A stretch of DNA of 64,000 nt from Alectryocaccobium sp964389285 (lineage in GTDB: Bacteria > Bacillota > Clostridia > Lachnospirales > Lachnospiraceae), in the NCBI GenBank assembly GCA_964389285.1, contig CAYMCZ010000004.1, positions 1 to 64,000 on the forward strand, in the 5' to 3' direction. Both the position numbers and the translations under genes were made by a program. Under the pieces are notes generated by a model. It saw only the letters and a list, made by a program, of their open reading frames with translations, had not been told where the DNA came from and ran no database searches. Positions 34,487-43,023 of the stretch are shown in pieces. Numbering within the stretch: the stretch's first letter is position 1; every line of letters starts with the position of its first letter.

Positions 34487-34559
34487 TAAAAAAAAGAATT
34501 TTTAGCTATATTGAGCAGGACAGAGACAACAGGCACAGTGAAATCACGGAAGGATTCTT

Positions 34560-35876
34560 ATGAAAGACAAGTATTTATCGGATCCCAGATTTAAAGGGAT
34601 CAAGCCTTTTGAAAACAAGATCTGGCTTTCAAGCCCGACGATGCACGGCGAAGAGCAGAAATGGGTGGATGATGCCATCCGTACAAATTGGGTGAGCACT
34701 GTCGGAGCAAATATAAACGAAGTTGAAGCACAGATAGCCGAATACATCGGCGTAAAACATGCCGTGGCGCTTTCATCCGGTACTTCCGCGCTTCATTTGG
34801 CTGTAAAGCTGGCAGGCGAAAGACCTTACGGACAGGCCGCTCCCGATAAAGGAACTCTTTCGGGCAAGAGGGTGTTCTGTTCCGATATGACGTTTGATGC
34901 CAGCATAAATCCTGTGGCATACGAGGACGGAGAAGCCGTTTTTATAGATACCGAATACGACAGCTGGAACATGTGTCCCGAAGCACTTGAGAAAGCCTTT
35001 GAGATATATCCGGATGTAAAGCTTATCATAGTGGCTCATCTTTACGGAACCCCTGCTAAGATGCAGGAGATCAAAGCCATAGCGGACAGACACGGAGCTC
35101 TGATAGTGGAAGACGCGGCAGAGTCGCTGGGCGCCGAATATAAACTGAACGGTCGGTGGGTCGAAACGGGCACTCTCGGAGATTACAACTGCATATCTTT
35201 TAATGGTAATAAAATAATAACAGGAAGCTCCGGCGGAATGTTCCTTACGGATTCGAAAGAAGACGCCGACAAGGTGCGCAAATGGTCCACTCAGAGCCGC
35301 GAAGACGCGCCTTGGTACCAGCATGAAGAAATCGGCTACAATTATCGCATGAGCAATATTATAGCCGGAGTTATAAGAGGCCAGATACCTTATCTTAAAG
35401 AGCATATAGCACAGAAAAAAGCTCTTTATGAGAGATATAAAGAAGGATTAAAAGACCTTCCGGTCAGGATGAATCCCTTCGATCCGGAAACCTGCAGACC
35501 CAATTTCTGGCTGTCCTGCTTTACTGTAAATGAGGAAGCAATGTGCGCGACGGTGCGTGGCGAACAGGATGCCCTGTATGTAAGAGAATCCGGCAAAAGC
35601 TGTCCGACCGAGATACTTGAAGCCCTGCAGGCATTTAATGCCGAAGGCCGACCCATATGGAAGCCCATGCACATGCAGCCGATATACCGGACAAATCCGT
35701 TTATTACGAAAAACGGCAGCGGCCGCGCAAGAAGCAATGCCTATATAAAAGAAACCGGAATGGTCGATGTCGGAGCGGATATCTTCAGAAGAGGCGTCTG
35801 TCTGCCGAGTGACAATAAGATCACGAATGAGCAGGCGGATGTGATTATGGATATTATAAAACGCTGTTTTAAATGA
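34560..35876 (+). CDS. DegT/DnrJ/EryC1/StrS-family sugar aminotransferase (PglE/LegC-like)
   Basis: A 438-residue PLP aminotransferase that would aminate a UDP-4-keto-6-deoxy-GlcNAc. Landmarks are ALSSGTSALHLAVK near 78, VEDAAESLGAEY near 182 and the PLP lysine K218 (SFNGNKIITGSSGG). The opening (IWLSSPTMHGEEQKWVDDA) resembles aminotransferases of bacillosamine and legionaminic acid pathways. The dehydratase lies upstream, beyond the toxin-antitoxin pair, and the PglC-like transferase overlaps the 3' end, which supports a UDP-bacillosamine-type product. The ATG has a GGAAGG site. Confidence 0.92.
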   Translation: MKDKYLSDPRFKGIKPFENKIWLSSPTMHGEEQKWVDDAIRTNWVSTVGANINEVEAQIAEYIGVKHAVALSSGTSALHLAVKLAGERPYGQAAPDKGTLSGKRVFCSDMTFDASINPVAYEDGEAVFIDTEYDSWNMCPEALEKAFEIYPDVKLIIVAHLYGTPAKMQEIKAIADRHGALIVEDAAESLGAEYKLNGRWVETGTLGDYNCISFNGNKIITGSSGGMFLTDSKEDADKVRKWSTQSREDAPWYQHEEIGYNYRMSNIIAGVIRGQIPYLKEHIAQKKALYERYKEGLKDLPVRMNPFDPETCRPNFWLSCFTVNEEAMCATVRGEQDALYVRESGKSCPTEILEALQAFNAEGRPIWKPMHMQPIYRTNPFITKNGSGRARSNAYIKETGMVDVGADIFRRGVCLPSDNKITNEQADVIMDIIKRCFK

Positions 35877-35887
35877 CCGGAGAAAAT

Positions 35888-36643
35888 ATGAAAAAAATAT
35901 TGAAGATAGTTGCTCTTATTTTAAAAGTGATTATTGTGCTGACTGTGATAGTAGCTGTTGTAAATGCAGTTAAGGCTAAATCTGATGAAGCGGTCGGGCA
36001 TGTGCAAGGGATATATGAAAAGTATGTGAAGAGGCCTTTGGATTTCTTCTGTGCTGCCGTAGCTACGGTCGTTCTTAGCCCGGTGCTTTTGATAACTGCG
36101 TTATTGGTAAAGCTTAAACTCGGTTCACCGGTTTTGTTCACTCAGGACAGACCCGGACAGGGTGAAAAGATATTCAAATTGTATAAGTTCAGATCAATGA
36201 CAGACGAAAGAGATGAAAACGGGGATCTCATGCCTGATGATATAAGACTTACATCATTTGGCAAAAAACTGCGGTCTACATCGCTTGATGAACTGCCGGA
36301 ATTATTAAATATTCTCAAAGGAGATATGGCTGTGGTTGGGCCGAGGCCTTTGTTGGTTTCTTATCTTCCGTATTATACAGAAAAAGAACATCACAGGCAT
36401 GACGTAAGGCCGGGGCTTACGGGGTTAGCACAAGTGAATGGGCGAAATGCAATTAACAGTTGGGAAGAACGTTTTGAATATGATTTAAAATATGTAAATA
36501 ATGTTTCGTTTAAAATGGATCTTGATATTCTTATGCAGACAGTAAAAAAAGTAGTGAACAAATCGGATATTCAGGTCGGAAGTGAAATAAAAGCCGGGAG
36601 ACTAGATGAAGCAAGAAATGGAAATAACGGTACGCAAGTTTGA
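35888..36643 (+). CDS. Polyprenyl-phosphate sugar-1-phosphate transferase (PglC-like)
   Basis: A 251-residue bacterial sugar transferase initiating the repeat unit on undecaprenyl phosphate. The re-entrant membrane helix is DFFCAAVATVVLSPVLL near 53, then the catalytic region KFRSMTD, LTSFGKKLRSTSLDELPEL, VGPRPLL and GLTGLAQVNGR. It lacks the multi-helix N-terminus of WcaJ-type enzymes, so it is of the short PglC class. An additional hydrophobic helix at about 5-27 and a short charged linker precede the core, which is unusual. I start at 35888 because GGAG lies five bases upstream. The GNAT gene overlaps its end. Confidence 0.93.
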   Translation: MKKILKIVALILKVIIVLTVIVAVVNAVKAKSDEAVGHVQGIYEKYVKRPLDFFCAAVATVVLSPVLLITALLVKLKLGSPVLFTQDRPGQGEKIFKLYKFRSMTDERDENGDLMPDDIRLTSFGKKLRSTSLDELPELLNILKGDMAVVGPRPLLVSYLPYYTEKEHHRHDVRPGLTGLAQVNGRNAINSWEERFEYDLKYVNNVSFKMDLDILMQTVKKVVNKSDIQVGSEIKAGRLDEARNGNNGTQV

Positions 36644-37133
36644 GAAAACTGACATTCCAAAGAAAGTTGAATGGATAAATAATCCAGAAAACAATCAATT
36701 TCTTCATTATGATATACCTATCTGTATTGAAAAAACAGAAAAATGGTTTGACAGTCATCAATCAGAAAATACAAGATATGATGCTGTAATTGAATCAGAC
36801 GGAATCCCTGTAGGCACGATTGGCTTGTTGAGCATTGACAGAAAAAACTCTAAAGCCGAATTCTATATAGCAATGGGAGAAACGTCTTATAAAGGAAAAG
36901 GTGTAGCGACAAAAGCCAGTCATATTATTCTTCGGTATGCTTTTGAAGAATTAGGATTAAATAAAATATATCTATTTACAGAAACAGAAAATATTGCTGC
37001 ACAAAAGCTTTTTGAACGTGTGGGATTTGTAAAAGAAGGCTGTTTGCGAAACGATGTTTTTTCACGCGGACATTTTGCGGATCGCTTTGCATATGGATTT
37101 CTAAAAAACGATTGGATGTGTTCAGGTGATTAA
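36606..37133 (+). CDS. GNAT-family N-acetyltransferase (candidate amino-sugar acetyltransferase)
   Basis: A 175-residue RimJ/RimL-like GNAT protein. The acetyl-CoA loop is YKGKGVATKAS near 97, followed by LNKIYLFTETENIAAQKLFERVGF. Given its overlap with the PglC-like gene and proximity to the aminotransferase, the likely substrate is the 4-amino group of the UDP-sugar, as PseH does in pseudaminic acid synthesis; in Campylobacter this step uses the unrelated fold PglD. This is inference from context. Composition is markedly AT-richer from here on. Confidence 0.85.
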   Translation: MKQEMEITVRKFEKTDIPKKVEWINNPENNQFLHYDIPICIEKTEKWFDSHQSENTRYDAVIESDGIPVGTIGLLSIDRKNSKAEFYIAMGETSYKGKGVATKASHIILRYAFEELGLNKIYLFTETENIAAQKLFERVGFVKEGCLRNDVFSRGHFADRFAYGFLKNDWMCSGD

Positions 37134-38037
37134 TACTATTATCCATAATTTAGGTGAGTTTAATAACAATCAACTTTGGATAAAACGAGATGATTTGATC
37201 CCGTTTTCATTTGGGGGAAATAAGGCCAGAAAAGCTTTTTTGTTTTTCGAAGAAATAGATGCTGGAGAATATGACTGTGTAGTTACTTACGGCTCAGCCA
37301 GCTCAAATCATTGCAGAGTAATAGCAAACATGTGTTGTCTAAGAGGTATGAAATGCTTCATAATCAGTCCTTTAGAAGCATCACATCCAACTTTTAACAG
37401 TCAGATGATGAAACTGTTTGGGGCTGAGATAACTAAAGTGCCGGTTTCAGATGTTCATGATACAATTGAAGAAAAACTTGATTTGTTAAAAAGAACCGGT
37501 AGAAAACCGTATTTTATTGCGGGGGGCGGACATGGAGATATCGGTACGCGGGCGTATGTGGAATGCTATCAGGAAATAAAAAACTATGAAGAGCAGGAAG
37601 ACGTTTTTTTTGATTACATCTTTTTTGCTTCCGGAACGGGAACCACACAGGCAGGCCTTGTATGCGGACAATTATTAAATAAAGATCAAAGAAATATTAT
37701 CGGTATCAGCATAGCCCGTAAAAATCCGAGGGGACGAAATGTGATTCTTGAAAGCATCAGGTCATATATGGGTAAAAAGGCGGTTGAAGAGGAGATACAA
37801 AACGCAACTGTTTTTATAGATGATTATACGTCAGGCTATGGGAAAGATGATTATCGGGGCAGAGAAATAATTACTGACGCATTGAAAAAATACGGCATTC
37901 CTTTAGATGCGACCTACACAGGAAAAGCTTTTATGGGGATGACCGAATACTTAAAAGAAGTAACGGATAAAAACATTTTATTTATACATACCGGAGGAAC
38001 GCCGCTGTTCTTTGACGCATTGAGGAATGATATATGA
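37126..38037 (+). CDS. PLP-dependent enzyme of the ACC deaminase / D-cysteine desulfhydrase family
   Basis: A 303-residue fold II PLP enzyme. LWIKRDDLIPFSFGGNKARKA contains the PLP lysine (about K33); SASSNHCRVIA binds the phosphate or carboxylate; FASGTGTTQAG near 167 is the glycine-rich loop. Relatives deaminate ACC or desulfurate D-cysteine. In a polysaccharide locus, next to an ATP-grasp ligase, it might instead prepare an amino acid substituent. It starts at GTG, overlapping the GNAT gene by eight bases, and overlaps the ATP-grasp gene by four. Slightly shorter than typical (about 330). Confidence 0.85.
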   Translation: MINTIIHNLGEFNNNQLWIKRDDLIPFSFGGNKARKAFLFFEEIDAGEYDCVVTYGSASSNHCRVIANMCCLRGMKCFIISPLEASHPTFNSQMMKLFGAEITKVPVSDVHDTIEEKLDLLKRTGRKPYFIAGGGHGDIGTRAYVECYQEIKNYEEQEDVFFDYIFFASGTGTTQAGLVCGQLLNKDQRNIIGISIARKNPRGRNVILESIRSYMGKKAVEEEIQNATVFIDDYTSGYGKDDYRGREIITDALKKYGIPLDATYTGKAFMGMTEYLKEVTDKNILFIHTGGTPLFFDALRNDI

Positions 38038-39011
38038 ACTTTTTAATACTGGCAGCAGGTACAAGAAACAAAATTGTTCAGTACTTTAAAAAAGCGTTTA
38101 ACGGAACGGGAGAGGTTATCGCGACGGATGCAAACAACCTCGGACCTGCGATTTATGATGCGGATAAGCATTATATCGTGCCTCCTATAACGGAGCCGGG
38201 ATATATAGATATAATTTTAGATATCTGTAAAAAAGAAAAAATAGCAGGTGTGTTAAGTCTTATCGATCCGGAGCTTTCACTTCTTGCAGCCAATAAAGAG
38301 AAGTTTGAAGCGGTTGGAACAACTGTGGTCGGTAGTTCCTATGAACTTTGCGAAATGGCTCTTGACAAAATGCAGATGTATGAGTGGTTGAAGAAGCACG
38401 GATACAACTGTGCCAGGTCGTGGAAGTACAAAGAAGAATTCTATAAGGCCGTAACTGCAGGAGAAGTTACTTATCCTGTATTTGTCAAGCCATATAGAGG
38501 AAGTGCGAGCATCAGCATTTCTAAGGTCTACGAGAAAGAGATGGTTGAGCTTTTGTTCGCTCATGAGGACGATCTCATGATTCAGGAGTTTCTTGATGGT
38601 CAGGAGATCGGTGCTGACGTGTATATCGATTTAATCTCCGGAGAAGTTGTTTCCATCTTCACTAAGAAGAAAATCAAGATGCGCGCCGGAGAGACAGATA
38701 AGGCCGTCAGCTTAAAAGATCCTGAATTATTTGATCTGATAGAAAAATTTGTCAAAGAGGCCGGCTACAGAGGACAGATAGATATAGATATTTTTGATAT
38801 AAATGGTAGTTATTTTATTTCTGAAGTTAATCCAAGATTTGGAGGAGGATATCCTCACGCATATGAAGCCGGATGTGATCATATGAAGCTGATCTTAAAT
38901 AATCTGCAAGGCAAAACAAATGTGAAAAACATAGGTAACTATAAAGAAAATGTTTATATGATGAAATATAATGAAGTGAAAATTTGGAATCCAATAGTCG
39001 AGGAAGGTTAA
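38034..39011 (+). CDS. ATP-grasp ligase
   Basis: A 325-residue ATP-grasp protein resembling the carbamoyl-phosphate-synthase-like ligases of polysaccharide loci. Visible are the N-terminal Rossmann region ending GPAIYDADKHYIVPP, the nucleotide-binding PVFVKPYRGSASISISKV near 143, MIQEFLDGQEIGADVY near 183, and the metal-binding SEVNPRFGGGYPHA near 263. It would form an amide or ester from a carboxylate and an amine or hydroxyl using ATP. A uronic acid made by the dehydrogenase at 41.7 kb and an amino compound from the preceding PLP enzyme are attractive but unproven substrates. Confidence 0.87.
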   Translation: MNFLILAAGTRNKIVQYFKKAFNGTGEVIATDANNLGPAIYDADKHYIVPPITEPGYIDIILDICKKEKIAGVLSLIDPELSLLAANKEKFEAVGTTVVGSSYELCEMALDKMQMYEWLKKHGYNCARSWKYKEEFYKAVTAGEVTYPVFVKPYRGSASISISKVYEKEMVELLFAHEDDLMIQEFLDGQEIGADVYIDLISGEVVSIFTKKKIKMRAGETDKAVSLKDPELFDLIEKFVKEAGYRGQIDIDIFDINGSYFISEVNPRFGGGYPHAYEAGCDHMKLILNNLQGKTNVKNIGNYKENVYMMKYNEVKIWNPIVEEG

Positions 39012-40363
39012 TGAATAATAATAAAAAACCTATTTCTATTTGGATAATATGTTTGATTCTATTGGGATACAGGGTATTGCTGGATTTAGTATATCAGTAT
39101 TCCGTAAGTCCTGTTTATGCATATAGAGGATATATAAATAACGCTTCATTAGAATCGAAATTTATATCATGGGTGTTATTTATTATAGGAATTGTTTTCT
39201 TTATTAATATTTTGACATATAGTCACTACAGGATGTCAAATATTATCGTTTCGATTCTGTTTTTAATATCTTTTATTCCGTTTACAACCGTTGTTGCATT
39301 CGGGACGACATCAATTGGATATACCGTGTTCAATACCGTTTACTGGTTTATTTTGCTTTTGGCGCAACACTTATCTCAAAGAGTTGTTTTAAAAGATCCG
39401 GTTCAGTTGCGGGTCGGAAAAATCAAGATAAATGATAAATTTGTGTTGATAGCAGGATTTGTCTCATTATTTATTGTATTGTTTATTTCGGCAGTATATA
39501 CACGCTTTCGAATCAATTTTAATTTGTTTAATGTGTATGAGCTCCGTTCGGAAGCGCAAACCTATAATTTTCCAACGGCATTGTCATATTTGTTCGCATG
39601 GACGCGAGCGATAAACCCGGTGTTAATGGCGTATGCTTTAATCAACAAGAAAAAAATACCGGCAGTGATTTTTTTTGCAGTACAAATGCTGAGCTTTGGT
39701 GTTGATGGCTTAAAGTCAACTTTCTTTATGCCGTTTATTGTTATTATCGTAGTTTTTGTGCTTAAAAATTCGAATATTAACAGAATAAAAAATATTATTA
39801 TCATTGGAGCTGTAATATTTGTGGCAGCGGGTCTATTTGAACACATGATAATAAGGACAAATAATATTTCAACGTTATTCATCAGAAGAATGCTGTTTTC
39901 GCCAAATATTACAGGTGAGTATTATTATGATTTCTTCCTTACAAATGAACCGGATTTTTTTAGAGGATCAGCATTAAAATTGTTTGGATTGAACAGTCCA
40001 TATGCTGAAGCAGGTACAAGTGTTGGGCGCATAATAGGCTCAAAGTATATAGCAGAAGGCTTGAATGCTAATAACGGACTGTTTTCAGATGCGGTATTAA
40101 ACTTAGGAAACATAGGTGCATTTATAATGCCCGTTGTTTTAGTATTGATATTAAGATTGTTTGATCGCTGTTCAAAAAACCTTGATTCAAGACTTACGGT
40201 TGCGACGAGTTTCTACTTAGCTACGGTAATCATGGGAACTACAATTACTACCGTGCTATTTACACATGGTGCTCTGATACTGATGATATTATTCTTGTTA
40301 ATGGACAGAAACAACTTAGAACACAGCGATTCAATAAAAGCAAGTGCAATAACGGAGACATAA
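39011..40363 (+). CDS. Oligosaccharide repeat-unit polymerase (Wzy-like)
   Basis: A 450-residue polytopic membrane protein with about 10-12 hydrophobic segments and no soluble domain. A large extracellular loop near 280-350 (around RRMLFSPNITGEYYYDFF) is followed by a cluster of C-terminal helices, as in Wzy/O-antigen polymerases. Sequence is too divergent for a firmer call, but a Wzx flippase is present downstream and no other polymerase candidate exists in the locus. The ATG at 39011 shares a base with the preceding stop and has GAGGAAGG upstream. Confidence 0.8.
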   Translation: MNNNKKPISIWIICLILLGYRVLLDLVYQYSVSPVYAYRGYINNASLESKFISWVLFIIGIVFFINILTYSHYRMSNIIVSILFLISFIPFTTVVAFGTTSIGYTVFNTVYWFILLLAQHLSQRVVLKDPVQLRVGKIKINDKFVLIAGFVSLFIVLFISAVYTRFRINFNLFNVYELRSEAQTYNFPTALSYLFAWTRAINPVLMAYALINKKKIPAVIFFAVQMLSFGVDGLKSTFFMPFIVIIVVFVLKNSNINRIKNIIIIGAVIFVAAGLFEHMIIRTNNISTLFIRRMLFSPNITGEYYYDFFLTNEPDFFRGSALKLFGLNSPYAEAGTSVGRIIGSKYIAEGLNANNGLFSDAVLNLGNIGAFIMPVVLVLILRLFDRCSKNLDSRLTVATSFYLATVIMGTTITTVLFTHGALILMILFLLMDRNNLEHSDSIKASAITET

Positions 40364-40365
40364 TT

Positions 40366-41649
40366 ATGAAAAACAACAATGGCAGTCGGATTTGGATAAT
40401 GAATCATTATGCCAGCCATATGCTCTTTGATAAGGGCGGCAGGCACTATTATTTTGCCAAATATCTTAACAAAGCAGGTTTTAAACCCACAATTTTTTGC
40501 GCAAATATAAAGAATAATAATACTCAAGAGCGGTATTTTGATAACGAAGCAAAATGGATTGAAAAAACAGCAAAAGAAATAGACACATCTTTTGTTTTTG
40601 TCAAAGCAAGAAGATATTCGGGGAATGGAAAGCAAAGAGTATTAAACATGATCGATTTTTATCACAATGTAAAAATCGCAGCCCGTGAATATGCCAAAAC
40701 ACACGGAAAACCGGATATAATCTTAGCTTCCTCAGTACATCCTCTTACCATGGTAGCAGGACTGAAATTAGCAAAAGAGTTTAAAATAAAATGCATATGT
40801 GAAGTAAGAGATTTATGGCCGGAGGCTATCGTTGCATATTCCAAACGAATAAAAAAAGACAGCATTCCGGCAAGGGTGATGTATTCAGGCGAAAAAAGCA
40901 TATATAAGAAAGCCGATGCCGTTATATTTACACAGGAAGGCGGCCCTGATTATGTAATAGAAAAAGGCTGGGACAGGGAGCACGGAGGCCCGATATGCCG
41001 TACGCGGTTATTTCATATAAACAACGGAGTGGATCTTGAGGCGTTTGATTATAATCTCGAAAACTATCCGTATGAAGATGATGACTTGGATAATCCGGAC
41101 ATATTTAAAGTTGTTTATGCCGGAGCAATCAGACGTATCAATAATCTGGGTTTAATTGTTGATGCGGCAAAACTGATAAAAGATCCCAAAATCAAATTTA
41201 TTATTTTCGGTGACGGTGATGAATTAGAGTCGCTCAAGGAGCGGGTAGTAAAAGAAGATATTAAAAACGTTGTGTTCAAAGGACGGGTAAACAAACAATA
41301 TATTCCGTCCATAGACAGTAAAGCAGATCTGAATCTGGTTCATTGGGAAATGAATCCGCTTCTTCGGGTCGGTGAAAGTTATAATAAGGCATTTGAATAT
41401 TTTGCGGCCGGAAAGCCTGTTTTTTATACGGTCCGTCCCGGGTACAGTATTGTCGAAAAGTATGCGTGCGGGAAAATAACAGACGGTTTTGCGCCTCAGG
41501 ATATTGCAAAAGGGATTGAAGAGATGAGTTTATTAACGGAAGAAGAAAAAAACCTGCTGTCAAAAAATGCCCGAAAAGCAGCGGAAGCTTATGATTTTAA
41601 AAATCACACGAAGAAACTGATTGAAATAATTAAAAAAATACAAGGATAA
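40366..41649 (+). CDS. Glycosyltransferase family 4 (WbuB-like)
   Basis: A 427-residue GT-B glycosyltransferase. The N-terminal region (MNHYASHMLFDKGGRHYYFA) and CEVRDLWPEAIV near 150 are typical of WbuB-like enzymes that add amino-deoxy sugars. The C-terminal donor domain shows VVYAGAIRRINNL near 248, FIIFGDGDELESL and a degenerate EX7E-type region near 340 (GESYNKAFEYFAAGKP). It would add the second or a later sugar on the lipid-linked unit in the cytoplasm. Donor and acceptor are unknown. Confidence 0.88.
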   Translation: MKNNNGSRIWIMNHYASHMLFDKGGRHYYFAKYLNKAGFKPTIFCANIKNNNTQERYFDNEAKWIEKTAKEIDTSFVFVKARRYSGNGKQRVLNMIDFYHNVKIAAREYAKTHGKPDIILASSVHPLTMVAGLKLAKEFKIKCICEVRDLWPEAIVAYSKRIKKDSIPARVMYSGEKSIYKKADAVIFTQEGGPDYVIEKGWDREHGGPICRTRLFHINNGVDLEAFDYNLENYPYEDDDLDNPDIFKVVYAGAIRRINNLGLIVDAAKLIKDPKIKFIIFGDGDELESLKERVVKEDIKNVVFKGRVNKQYIPSIDSKADLNLVHWEMNPLLRVGESYNKAFEYFAAGKPVFYTVRPGYSIVEKYACGKITDGFAPQDIAKGIEEMSLLTEEEKNLLSKNARKAAEAYDFKNHTKKLIEIIKKIQG

Positions 41650-41656
41650 AAGTTCT

Positions 41657-42979
41657 ATGAAACTGTACGATAGTCTTCTTGATAATAAAGAATCGCTTGC
41701 GATTATAGGCCTAGGATATGTAGGAATGCCGATTGCGGTTGCCTTTGCTCAAAAAGGCATAGATGTTATCGGGTTTGATTTGAATGAGGCTAAAATTGAT
41801 CTATACAAATCCGGCATAGACCCAACAAATGAAGTTGGAGATGAAGCCATTAAAAATACTACGGTAAGATTCACGTCCAATGAAGAAGATTTACAAAAAG
41901 CAAAATTCCTTATCGTAGCAGTGCCTACACCGGTCAATACTGACCATACGCCGGATCTTACGCCGGTTATCAGTGCATCAGAGATAATAGGAAGAAATCT
42001 GGCTCCGGGAGCAATTGTTGTTTATGAATCAACGGTTTATCCGGGATGTACGGAAGACGTTTGCATACCCATTCTGGAAAAAGAATCAGGTTTGAAATGC
42101 GGTGCGGATTTTAAGGTAGGATACAGCCCTGAGAGAATAAATCCGGGAGATAAAGTTCACAGGTTGGAAAACATTCATAAGATCGTATCAGGAATAGATC
42201 AGGAAGCACTTGAAGTCATTCAGGCTGTCTATAATATCGTAGTTGAAGTCGGCACTTATCCTGTTTCAAATCTTCGCACGGCAGAGGCTGTTAAAGTAGT
42301 AGAAAACAGTCAGCGGGATGTAAACATAGCGTTTATGAATGAGCTTGCCATGGTATTTGATCGTATGAACATAGATACAAATGAAGTAGTAGACGGAATG
42401 AATACCAAATGGAACGCATTGGGTTTCAGGCCGGGACTTGTCGGCGGGCATTGTATAGGTGTTGATCCGTATTATTTTACATACGAAGCTGAAAAGCTCG
42501 GATACCACAGTCAGATAATATTGAACGGTCGAATAGTAAATGATTCAATGGGCGCATATGTTGCGGACGCGGCGGTAAAAAAGATGATAGAAGCCGGGCA
42601 GGCGCCAAAAAAGAGCAAAGTTGTTATTTTGGGTCTTACATTTAAAGAGAATTGTCCTGATATAAGGAATAGCAAGGTTGCGGATATTATTAAACAATTA
42701 GAAACATATGGAATAGTTCCTGATATTGCAGATCCGTGGGCTTCTGATGCCGATGCCATGAAAGAGTATGGTATAGGTCTTGTGGATTTTTATCAGATTA
42801 AGGATGCGGACTGTATTATTGTTGCGGTTGCACATAATGAATTTAAGGAACTTCAAATAGACGATATAAAAAAATTATACAAGAAGAAACCGGATATCGA
42901 AAAAGTCATTATGGATGTGAAAGGTCTGTATAAAATATCCGACCTTGAAGCATCAGGCATGTTATGGTGGCGTTTGTAA
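41657..42979 (+). CDS. UDP-sugar 6-dehydrogenase (TviB/WbpA/WbpO-like)
   Basis: A 440-residue nucleotide-sugar dehydrogenase. The NAD-binding GLGYVGMPIAVAFA is at about 18-31, VVYESTVYPGCTED near 118, and the catalytic cysteine is C266 (GGHCIGVDPYYF). The C-terminus ends DLEASGMLWWRL, as in the Vi-antigen TviB group. It oxidises a UDP-HexNAc to its uronic acid using two NAD+. The polymer is therefore probably acidic. It sits between two glycosyltransferase genes. Confidence 0.93.
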   Translation: MKLYDSLLDNKESLAIIGLGYVGMPIAVAFAQKGIDVIGFDLNEAKIDLYKSGIDPTNEVGDEAIKNTTVRFTSNEEDLQKAKFLIVAVPTPVNTDHTPDLTPVISASEIIGRNLAPGAIVVYESTVYPGCTEDVCIPILEKESGLKCGADFKVGYSPERINPGDKVHRLENIHKIVSGIDQEALEVIQAVYNIVVEVGTYPVSNLRTAEAVKVVENSQRDVNIAFMNELAMVFDRMNIDTNEVVDGMNTKWNALGFRPGLVGGHCIGVDPYYFTYEAEKLGYHSQIILNGRIVNDSMGAYVADAAVKKMIEAGQAPKKSKVVILGLTFKENCPDIRNSKVADIIKQLETYGIVPDIADPWASDADAMKEYGIGLVDFYQIKDADCIIVAVAHNEFKELQIDDIKKLYKKKPDIEKVIMDVKGLYKISDLEASGMLWWRL

Positions 42980-43023
42980 ATCTGAAAGAAGACAATATTT
43001 CTTTAAAGTAATATGAGGAAAAT

